DNA from: Aporrectodea caliginosa | Lineage: Eukaryota; Annelida; Clitellata; Crassiclitellata; Lumbricidae | NCBI GenBank assembly: GCA_020284085.1 | Contig: JACEVL010000415.1 | Location: 3,625,954-3,689,953, forward strand | DNA: 64,000 bases | Direction: 5' to 3' | Shown here: positions 58,779 through 64,000 of the stretch, piece after piece | How the letters are laid out: each line of letters begins with the position of its first letter | How positions within the stretch are numbered: position 1 is the stretch's first letter | Notes under the pieces: generated by a model | Databases searched by the model: none | Told to the model about the DNA's origin: nothing | What the model saw: only the letters and a program-made list of their open reading frames with translations | Program-made: the position numbers and the translations under genes

Positions 58779-58797
58779 CGACGACGACGACGATGAC

Positions 58798-58847
<50 letters not shown>

Positions 58848-58896
58848 CGATGATGATGATGATGACGATGACGACGACGATGATGATGACGACAAC

Positions 58897-58930
<34 letters not shown>

Positions 58931-58969
58931 GATGACGATGACGATGATGATGATGACGATGATGATGAT

Positions 58970-59046
<77 letters not shown>

Positions 59047-62000
59047 TGACGACGATGATGATGATGATGATGTGATACTGTTTGAAACTAACCTAGAACG
59101 TTGAGAACGATATTGGCAAAGATGTAACCGTGTCTGTTGCTGACGTTGCACTGCATCACTTGTGAATCCGTCTTCGTGACATTCAGAAAACGAATCAATC
59201 GATCGCTCACAATCAATCGACGACCGTTCAATGACAATTCTACGCACCAAACCGTACACCGCGCGGTCACTCACTTTATATAGCGCCTTATATAATCAGC
59301 CTGCTAGCAAGGGCAGATTGAACCAGGTGTCGTGTAATGACATTGTGTTGGTGAAAGTAGGGTTTAAAAGGAAAGGCATAATGTGAAGACAGGATCGAAA
59401 GCTTAGAGACATAGCCTAGACAACCGTAACGCCTCGGCTCTTATGCTCAGGATTTCAATGCAGTTTTTCTGCTTTTAACCAAAGGACGTAGGTCGCATTT
59501 GCTGAAGCTAGATTAGTTCTTCAGAAATGGCAGTATAGGCCCTACGCACAAAATATTGTAACCGATGGTTTGTTGCATATTAAACTACATTAAAAGTTCT
59601 TAGTTTGTAAGAAACATGTAGTATATAGGCCTACGCATGGAATTTTCGTATGTATACAAGTATAGAATATGCATATAGTTTATTTCTATAATATTATGCA
59701 TATATATAGTTTTTAATGAACATTACCCAGACATGTTTCGGGTCTACAGCGTCTGTTGCTCTGTGAGTTAAGAAGAGTTTTTTTACTGAAAAGGCAATTA
59801 ATAACAAGGGCCATGCTCTCTGATCAATGGAAGAAAAATTGCCTTTTTGTCACGTCAGAACATTTCCATTAGTGTTTCTGGTCAATCCTGGTTTATCAGT
59901 TAACAAAGACGAAGATGGGAACCACCTGCCTGCCACCTTCATCATTATTTTCACCGGAAACAATCAAAGATTACCTGTCAGCGGGACACCGTTACTAAAC
60001 CAGGTGATGTTCGGCGGTGGTATTCCACCTGCCAGGCAGCGGAATTCGGCCGAACCTTCCTCCTCCACGACCACATCCTCTGGTGGCTTACTCTCCATCC
60101 AGTATGGAGGATCTGTTCGAATCAGAAGTCAAGTCACCAGGACAAATACATTTAGACTAGTTCATGTATGTAGTATGTTCAGTTGTTCATACATTACATA
60201 TTACGTTGGTGCTGATACGTATATAGACCCTTATGCACGTGTGTTGTGTTCGTGTGTATGCATGTATGTATTTTGTTTATCTGTACACCTTTGCAGCGCT
60301 TTCAATGAACCTCTTTGTGAGCTAATGACGTTTGGACAGTCACTATATACTGGCGGACCCTCCAAAACACATGGACCCGACCAAGAGATCTTCAGCGATT
60401 GGCGCTGTCTAGAATATAGTTTTAGCTGCAGCTGTTTTGTAACTACTTTGAAGTAGTTTAACTAGCAGATAATAACTAGTTTTAGAAAAAAGTAATTATT
60501 TACCTTTTAACTACTTTTGCAAATGCATTTGCTTATGCCAGAAGATGGGATGAGTTGGCACTGAGGCAGCGACACATTTGTACTTTTTAGCTGCATATTT
60601 GTAGCAATTACGGGCCATTACATATATGCAATCACTAATTCATAATTATAGCCTAAGACAACTCTATAAGCCACAATACAACATCGAAAGCAATCATTTG
60701 GGCGCATTACTGGATCTATTCGGGAGCGTCCTGGGTTCTGTAATTCAACGATTGCAAACCCGCGTCTGCCGACTGCAGGGAGTGGGAACACGATCCCAAA
60801 CTAGTTGTTTAGTGCATACTTGTATCAGTTTCAAATTTACTTATCTTGCGCTCGTAATAAGTACAACAGATAAAGAAATAATCAATCGGTTAGTATATAA
60901 CGATGGCCAGTTGGTAAGAGCGCTCGGCCTGTAACGCGGAGAGTACGGGTTCGAACCTCGTTAAAGGCAGCTACTGCGTAGGGACTTTAACCAAGTTCTT
61001 CACATGCATTGCATTTGCTCTGCACCATCGTATGGTCGTGTGCACTTCTGAGCATTGGTAGAAGGGCAGCGTCCAATACAGTTGCATTGTATTGTATTGT
61101 ATTGCATATTAAAAACCAGATCAAAGAGACGATCAGCAGCCACAGAGGTTAAAGCGTATTTTAGATTGATTATATTTTGGTGAAGCAACTGAGACACGAC
61201 TGATCATGAGAGAATTCAGTTGACCTACTTTCCACTGAGAGGCGAAATTCCTGTGACGCAGATTTCCTCGTGTCTTTCGAATTGGTGGCGATACAACGAT
61301 ACTGACCACTGTCGGAATGGTCGGCATCAGGAATGACCAATTCTTGACCGAAACTGTTCACTATTGTCTTACTCTCTAGACGCGCATCCAGGCGTATCCA
61401 GGTCACGTTTGGCGTTGGACTACAAGAAATCACGCAAGTACTCAGTCAGTCGGTCAGTCAGTCGGTCAGTCGGTCGTTTGGTCAGTCAGCCAATCGATTG
61501 ATCGATCAATCAATGAATCGATAAAACAATTGATTAATTACTCATTAAGATATAATACATGTAGTCAATCAGGCAAGCGGCCTGTCAGTCCGTCAATCGG
61601 CCGGTAAGTAAGAGTCGAAGAACGGATCTGACGGATATATCGTGTGTTTGATTTTGCCACGTGTTGAGGAAAATTCTTGATTTCTTTTTGCTTGCTTGTT
61701 TACTGTTTAACGACCACTGTGTGGTAACAAAGACCATTAGCGTCGCCCTCCTCCTTTACCCAGGCTTGGGACTGGCACTGTCAGAAAGCGAACAGTGGCG
61801 GAGTGATTTCGTTACCACGACACGAACATAAGCCGACTGTTCTTTCAATGTGAAACTACATTTCAAGCGAGTTAGACAGATTGGGGCTTGAGAGCTAAGA
61901 GAGGCAGGAAACAGGCCACGATTTATACGATGCAATATACAGTACTATCCTTCAAGAATTACTAATAGTAATAATTATAATTTATAATTTCAAACAGACA

Positions 62001-63484
62001 GTAACTTGGGTTCAGTGACTGGGGTCAATAGTCATGTACTTACTATTCAGATACTTACTATCCGGAGAAGATGCATTTCATTGTTTTCGTTTGACCAACG
62101 AGCACTTGTTCCGTTGCAGGGGATGCCCACATCAGACGAGCAGGCTCATACCTCAGTCCTGTTTGTAAGATTCATCAGAATTTCACACACTTTAAACCAA
62201 CTATCTGTTCAAAGAACTGGTCTAAATTAATTTGTCGGGTAAATTCTTGGGAACATGATGACGCACAGACTGTAGGTGTGCTATAGGGTCTGGACGTCTT
62301 TGACAGTTTCGAAGTCCACGAACGCACAGTCATTAACTATTATTTTATGCTCTACGTATTTATTTCTGGCGATGAGTTTCTAACCATAAAGAAACGACAG
62401 CGAGCAAGATATTATGAATCAAATTACTAATAAATCAAATTAAAATAAATAAAATTAATAATAAATTAAATTAATAATAAATCAAATTAATAATAGATCA
62501 AATTAAAGATACATGCAATTAATAATAAACCAAATTAATACTAAATTAAATTACTATTAGCAACGGATAAGAGAGCGATGTAGAATGAAGGAGATAGAAA
62601 TTCAGACCTTCAGTTTGTCGCACCTCAATGCGTTGGTCGTTGCCCTGGACCATAGTTCGAAGGAAATCATTATATACGACGCAGAGGTAGGTTCCATTGG
62701 GTCCACCGAGCGAGTCTTCGGGTCTCAGGTGAGAGAAATGCAGCTTACCTTCAACAGAAACAGACAGATCTCCTTCACACTGGGGTTGAACAAAGATTCT
62801 TATGGACACTGGACGACTGACTTAAAGAGCGATGCATTACTAAGCTTAGGTCTATATCTACAGACCTTGTCCTTGCTTGTGACAAGGGATATATTTCTGC
62901 CTTAATACTCCTAGATTTCTCTGCCGCTTTTGACTGCGTAGATAACAGTATCCTACTTAGATTCTTGCAACAGTTCTTTGGCATCTATGGTACTTTAGTC
63001 AATAATTGGGTTGTGTTCTAACTCTCTAATCAATGCTAATCAATTCCCACGTATCATCCATCGTTGCTGGGCTCTTTGATGACCCACAATGTTCGGTCCT
63101 AGAGCTCCTATCATTTCATCCGCTATACCTCTGCAATGTGAGCCATTGTCTCTCTAATGTGCACTTCTGAACTTTAAAACTTTAAAATGAGGACATTATC
63201 ATATTACAGTTTTATTGCACATTCCTCTATTTTATGGATCCAATTTGCAGATGCAGTATGTAAGTGTTTAACTTGGAGCATCTTAAGAATCGTACCTTCA
63301 TAGTCAATGGATATCCTATTGTTTGTTTCGACGAGCTTCAGTTTCGACCCTGCCCGGTTTCCGATGCCCCAACTGATGACCCCTCGAGGGTAACTGACCG
63401 GCGGTTGACAGCGAAGGGTCAACGGACTACCGGCCACCCCTTCGTGAACCATTCCCTCTCTTGACGACGAGAAAGGATCCAGAA
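43572..63484 (-). CDS. L1CAM: L1CAM/neuroglian/neurofascin-family adhesion receptor, 21 exons, 5' end missing
   Basis: L1-family proteins are neural cell-surface adhesion molecules that bind each other across cells and anchor to ankyrin and spectrin inside. Read on minus, 21 exons encode Ig2 to Ig6, five FN3 domains, one membrane helix and a cytoplasmic tail. Coding length is 3509 nt with every phase consistent, giving 1168 residues plus stop. Diagnostic features are IGYSGQDY between FN2 and FN3, AISSAGWFAGLMTCIALLL at the membrane, FGEY in the tail, and EDGSFIGLYG at the ankyrin site. Signal peptide and Ig1 lie beyond 64000. Tail family members (neurofascin, NrCAM, CHL1) cannot be separated in invertebrates. 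Confidence 0.95.
44131..45022. mobile_element. hAT-7-like element with about 110-bp inverted ends
   Basis: Ends TAGTGTGGCCCAAA and, inverted, TACGGTGGCCCAAA. Inner matched blocks include gctccacaaggctgcccttg and gtttagaggtcgcgcc. Perfect 8-bp duplication CTATGGGT at 44123-44130 and 45023-45030. It lies in the last intron of the L1-family gene. Confidence 0.88.
45244..45502 (-). mobile_element. SINE family B, copy 3
   Basis: Short (AAT) tail, body gcgcctgacaaacgcactgc, and head containing gggactcgaactcgg on plus. Same orientation as the L1-family gene. Its 5' end is about 20 nt from the donor at 45520. Confidence 0.9.
45521..45602 (-). CDS. L1CAM: L1-family exon: cytoplasmic tail 1 (FGEY)
   Basis: QAKELTRGNRRTFRNGEEPT followed by FGEYTK. 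FGEY is conserved in L1-family tails. Acceptor ctgatcag, donor gtaagt. A SINE-B lies about 20 nt inside the following intron. Confidence 0.88.
45876..46247. mobile_element. hAT-like MITE, 372 bp
   Basis: Ends CAGTGCTTACCAAA and, inverted, CAGTGCTTCCCAAA. Perfect 8-bp duplication CTGTAGGC at 45868-45875 and 46248-46255. Internal ccggtccg repeats. Confidence 0.93.
46558..46655. repeat. (TG)n microsatellite
   Basis: TGTG/TGCG dinucleotide array starting just past the donor of the membrane exon (on minus). Confidence 0.93.
46663..46791 (-). CDS. L1CAM: L1-family exon: transmembrane segment
   Basis: AQQRAEAISSAGWFAGLMTC, then a hydrophobic run to VVGIIYKLS. GWFxGLM before the helix is invariant in the family. 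The donor gtaacc was chosen because its phase fits the next exon. Confidence 0.94.
46841..46933. repeat. (CAT)n microsatellite
   Basis: About 30 uninterrupted CAT units. Source of artefact poly-His and poly-Asp frames. Confidence 0.97.
47353..47520 (-). CDS. L1CAM: L1-family exon: FN5, second half
   Basis: TNDDWESSDVEEENSWLNVS, SGSTYELRIVAVSD to GTITG. Acceptor atgttgtcag, donor gtgaac. Confidence 0.92.
48290..48418 (-). CDS. L1CAM: L1-family exon: FN5, first half
   Basis: NPDEPVIDRLIAGDSFVNVS, WLRSAKSQ to NRFYVEYRLSG. Acceptor gtgctgtag, donor gtaagt. Confidence 0.92.
48520..48640. repeat. Degenerate aagaccaagac repeat
   Basis: Imperfect accaagac/aagaccaa units in an L1-family intron. No transposon ends were identified. 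Confidence 0.55.
49229..49402 (-). CDS. L1CAM: L1-family exon: FN4, second half
   Basis: APPAISRQVDATMSGSRPTW to RTRYIVYIWAATSAGKGDV and RTLNLS. Donor gtgagt. Confidence 0.92.
49497..49575 (-). mobile_element. LINE/SINE-A tail fragment
   Basis: Read on plus: tttatatagcgccccttcaa, then aggagcgctcccgacc. Only the shared 3' end is left. Confidence 0.75.
49819..49941 (-). CDS. L1CAM: L1-family exon: FN4, first half
   Basis: APGEVVSVRVSERGSHHLIL then EWNEPDEPNGIIITYTVAY. W-x-x-P-x-x-x-NG-I-I matches family FN4. Donor gtcact. Confidence 0.93.
50262..50660 (-). mobile_element. CR1/L2-type LINE 3' end, second copy
   Basis: The minus strand encodes GRRALRSASRNDLIVPSFRT and PRIWNTLPPSVRATN to FSRLLKTHFSAV with stop, followed by a gcgctatataaa tail and (CATTA)n. 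Related to the copy at 29490, in an L1-family intron. Confidence 0.88.
50661..51230. other. Intron sequence, nothing recognised
   Basis: Intron between FN3 and FN4. No further element supported. Confidence 0.4.
51231..51501 (-). CDS. L1CAM: L1-family exon: FN3, second half
   Basis: IRFWLTASSSSDGYRTEDV, a longer insert than in vertebrates, then LWPYSNITAGVLVMNGGRMG and ITFETPEG. Acceptor tttaaatcag, donor gtaagc. Confidence 0.9.
52097..52224 (-). CDS. L1CAM: L1-family exon: FN3, first half
   Basis: PTEAPKNFRLNAQTL, TSTSVEFLWQPVDMSPQKV to FVGYQ. The acceptor gactcttgcag lies 10 nt from the tail of a sense-oriented SINE. Confidence 0.92.
52236..52345 (-). mobile_element. SINE family A, truncated, next to an FN3 acceptor
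   Basis: Read on plus: (ATTC)n, tttatatagcgcc, ggcgctccctgactacagcg, cactgaatcggagtttca. Sense to the gene, 5' truncated. Confidence 0.85.
53073..53316 (-). CDS. L1CAM: L1-family exon: FN2 (main part)
   Basis: AMDRSELNAPGFHYKVSY to NYVIYVQAINDEGPAPE and KKIGYSGQD. IGYSG is the conserved end of FN2. The first strands of FN2, with their Trp, were not found between this exon and 53819. Confidence 0.92.
53497..53790. repeat. Degenerate (ATGT)n microsatellite
   Basis: Broken ATGT/GTAT array filling most of the interval where the first FN2 strands would be expected. Confidence 0.85.
53819..53953 (-). CDS. L1CAM: L1-family exon: FN1, second half
   Basis: MTLHPWMNYTFHVVSRNSLG to TPPTIPFRSPGN. The donor gtctgc is weak and was set by phase and by an in-frame TGA just beyond. 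A tail-like gcgctatat block follows immediately in the intron. Confidence 0.8.
54115..54226. repeat. (CATA)n microsatellite
   Basis: Near-perfect CATA tetranucleotide array in an L1-family intron. Confidence 0.95.
54332..54522 (-). CDS. L1CAM: L1-family exon: FN1, first half
   Basis: DRPDAPTDVRLISC, TAAEVAWQPSRNNNDPIIDY to HKYLIK. RPDAP opens FN1 in this family. Acceptor cgtacaacag, donor gtcttt. Confidence 0.93.
54976..55387. mobile_element. Palindromic MITE with telomere-like internal repeats
   Basis: Bases 55012-55050 and 55303-55341 are inverted repeats with 32 of 39 matches, starting TCACGCCCG. An outer pair of TCACGCCC ends extends it. Between them are about five units of ctaaccgaccctcacgacgc-like sequence (55125-55262). 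Target duplication uncertain (GGATACA against GGATCCA). Confidence 0.7.
55580..55860 (+). mobile_element. SINE family A with duplicated head, abutting the Ig6 donor
   Basis: Two tandem head segments (each ggtgccttgcagccggaggg, then gggttcgaatc), the body, GGGAGCGCCTCTGAGTAG, ggggcgctatataaat and (GAAT)n. Antisense to the gene. The tail ends at the splice donor. Confidence 0.92.
55863..56150 (-). CDS. L1CAM: L1-family exon: Ig6
   Basis: A whole Ig domain in one exon: LPDSLTVNVLTNATFSC to DSGQYTCLATNGLDSDSHT and VELTVRG. The donor gttcattcattc is built from the tail of the SINE at 55580-55860. Confidence 0.94.
56236..56526. mobile_element. hAT-like MITE, 291 bp
   Basis: Ends CAGTGGCGTAACTAGG and, inverted, CAGTGGGGAGGGGCAGC. 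Perfect 8-bp duplication CAATCAAT at 56228-56235 and 56527-56534. Internal gcgcccgggg blocks at both sides. Confidence 0.85.
56535..57255 (+). other. Possible unclassified retroelement fragment
   Basis: A plus-strand sequence ending in ggcgctatagaagtca, which resembles the LINE/SINE tail. The frame at 56780-57046 has no motif I can name. Confidence 0.3.
57272..57362 (-). CDS. L1CAM: L1-family exon: Ig5, second half
   Basis: NATLRDDGMFQCLAENKFG to GRLIVR. Acceptor gtttttcag, donor gtaagg. Confidence 0.94.
57492..57724 (-). mobile_element. SINE family A, full length, with gene-derived 5' sequence
   Basis: Read on plus: a GTAT tail, gttatagcgcccttcaag, the body, and the head ending cctacaccaccgcgcccc. 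The next 25 nt (57725-57749) copy part of the Ig5 exon. Confidence 0.93.
58163..58365 (-). CDS. L1CAM: L1-family exon: Ig5, first half
   Basis: AEAPSFIETPPAVAKIAEG, VTLSCTASGTPRPSVSWKRG, to NSNGDLVIK. Acceptor ctgttgtcag, donor gtaact. Confidence 0.94.
58724..59074. repeat. (GAT)n/(GATGAC)n microsatellite
   Basis: About 350 bp of GAT and GATGAC units, ending about 20 bp from the Ig4 exon boundary at 59093. Source of artefact poly-Ser, poly-Met and poly-Asp frames. Confidence 0.96.
59093..59239 (-). CDS. L1CAM: L1-family exon: Ig4, second half
   Basis: LSLNGRRLIVSDRL to QVMQCNVSNRHGYIFANIVL. QCNxSNxHGY is diagnostic of L1-family Ig4. Acceptor ggtgcgtag has almost no pyrimidine tract; a transposon tail lies 36 nt upstream. 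Donor gttagt. Confidence 0.92.
59975..60112 (-). CDS. L1CAM: L1-family exon: Ig4, first half
   Basis: NPPYWMESKPPEDVVVEEEG to FRCLAGGIPPPNITWFSNG. PPYW at the Ig3-Ig4 border is an L1-family hallmark. Donor gtaatc. Confidence 0.94.
60900..61113 (+). mobile_element. tRNA-derived SINE, family C
   Basis: The head gatggccagttggtaagagc and acgggttcgaacctcg resembles a tRNA. Then comes a body containing actgcgtagggactttaacc and tgtgcacttctgagca, and a (GTATT)n tail. Cloverleaf pairing is only partial, so it is not a working tRNA. Confidence 0.78.
61229..61419 (-). CDS. L1CAM: L1-family exon: Ig3, second half
   Basis: PTPNVTWIRLDARL to DSGQYRCIATNSKDT and FRLSVE. Classic DSGQYRC Ig signature. Acceptor tttcttgtag, donor gtaggt. 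Confidence 0.93.
61440..61510. repeat. (GTCA)n array
   Basis: Imperfect GTCAGTCG units next to the Ig3 exon. Confidence 0.85.
62059..62158 (-). CDS. L1CAM: L1-family exon: Ig3, first half
   Basis: LRYEPARLMWASPATEQVL then TKTMKCIFSGY. Acceptor cttacaaacag, donor gtaagt. Phases join both neighbours. Confidence 0.88.
62405..62562. repeat. AT-rich tandem repeat
   Basis: Units of about 18 bp, aattaataataaatcaa, repeated with variation. Confidence 0.8.
62608..62772 (-). CDS. L1CAM: L1-family exon: Ig2, second half
   Basis: GDLSVSVEGKLHFSHLRPED to NGTYLCVVYNDFLR and EVRQTEG. Second Ig cysteine in YLC. Acceptor cagtgtgaag, donor gtctga. Confidence 0.9.
62842..63150 (+). mobile_element. LINE reverse-transcriptase fragment
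   Basis: Plus-strand remnants: ALILLDFSAAFDCVDNSILL (RT motif with the catalytic FDxVDH-like region), then a degraded PQCSVLELLSFHPLYL corresponding to the usual PQGSVLGPLLF. Stops and gaps present. Antisense to the L1-family gene. Confidence 0.82.
63296..63484 (-). CDS. L1CAM: L1-family exon: Ig2, first half
   Basis: LDPFSSSREGMVHEG then SPLTLRCQPPVSYPRGVISW, as in neurofascin Ig2, ending RISIDYE. The start at 63484 relies on a weak acceptor (ctggtaag) and on the LDP match; the donor is gtacga. Confidence 0.85.
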
Positions 63485-64000
63485 CTTACCAGAACATAAG
63501 ACAAGCTATAGACAGGCTATCTAATTACTACAAAATAATTTACTTGGTAGGCTGAATTATCATTTAACTTTAAGTTAGACCCTACGTCATATAAGTGGCT
63601 ACCCAAAACACGAACCAAATAAACACCCATTGTTTTGCTTTTATCTGAGTGCAAAGGACACAATATTCTGTTTATAGAAAACTTCCCTCAGTATTGATGC
63701 AATTATTTTGTTCTAAAGAGCGTTGGTCGGCTTTGGAAGAGTCCATTAATTTTTTTTATCTCTGTAGGCCTAGTTATTTGCAATTAGCCAGGATGCATGA
63801 CGCTGACTCATCAATGCCAGTCAAGTGTGACGGAGTCGTTCGTGTGTATCGGCAAAGGATGCATTGCCAGGTATAGGCTGGGAGTCGCACAGACGCACAC
63901 GGATTTAGGATCGATGTTGTGGCTATTATGACTATAATAGACCCTGTAGACAGTCTTCAAGGCACCAAGCAAAGAATGGTTGGAAGACACATCATGGATT
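63485..64000. other. Right edge, presumed L1-family intron
   Basis: No Ig1 or signal-peptide exon could be supported here. The next 5' exon is expected beyond the window. Confidence 0.5.

Noticed and set aside
58677..59274. Long poly-Ser, poly-Met, poly-Asp and poly-Ile frames
   Set aside because: Produced by the GAT/GATGAC microsatellite. Only the Ig4 exon at its right end is coding.
59827..60456. 209-codon plus-strand reading frame
   Set aside because: Lies antisense to the real Ig4 exon 59975-60112 and has no family motif.
60900..60965. tRNA gene
   Set aside because: Good box A and box B but imperfect stems and a SINE body with GTATT tail follow. The same reasoning applies to the heads at 6909, 33990, 41330, 55600 and 57660.
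63781..63870. Possible Ig1 exon of the L1-family gene
   Set aside because: A minus frame gives LPIHTNDSVTLDWH then a stop. The Ig cysteine is missing and no usable splice sites were seen.

Overview
The window is animal nuclear DNA: long AT-rich introns, canonical GT-AG splice sites, and dense SINE, LINE, hAT and Gypsy copies. The gene content (ELKS/ERC, EBP, an L1-family adhesion molecule) and the repeat style suggest a marine invertebrate deuterostome, perhaps an echinoderm. The species call is inference only.

Three host genes can be read. (1) Plus strand, from 1172 to 11023: ten in-frame exons (480 codons) of an ELKS/ERC active-zone scaffold. Its 5' part lies left of the window and its 3' end is unresolved, with one candidate terminal exon at 16583. 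(2) Minus strand, 30692 to 26145: a complete three-exon emopamil-binding protein (EBP, sterol delta8-delta7 isomerase) of 232 residues, including a 37-nt microexon. (3) Minus strand, 63484 to 43572: twenty-one exons of an L1CAM/neuroglian/neurofascin-type adhesion receptor, from Ig2 through five FN3 domains and the membrane segment to the ankyrin-binding tail and stop. Every exon junction keeps phase, giving 1168 residues; the signal peptide and Ig1 lie beyond the right edge. A weak candidate first exon of an unknown plus-strand gene is at 33106.

Most of the rest is mobile DNA. Eleven insertions have hAT-like terminal inverted repeats and perfect 8-bp target duplications, and a twelfth has an imperfect one. 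Several retain transposase remnants (BED finger, N-terminus, C-terminal dimerisation domain). A decayed Gypsy retrotransposon (36743-40692) and a second Gypsy remnant (42185-42868) lie in or beside a minisatellite that once ran from about 35230 to 42115. Three SINE families occur; family A shares its 3' tail with a CR1/L2-type LINE that is also present. From 20172 to 26144 I see no gene, only a 21-bp minisatellite.

The most interesting signals are retrotransposon ends lying within a few to about 40 bases of several splice sites of the L1 gene, a SINE whose 5' end is fused to a 25-nt copy of an exon of that gene, a FIGLY variant of the ankyrin-binding FIGQY motif, and a 24-bp duplication that creates two in-frame splice donors in ERC. 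I see no wholly new gene system.
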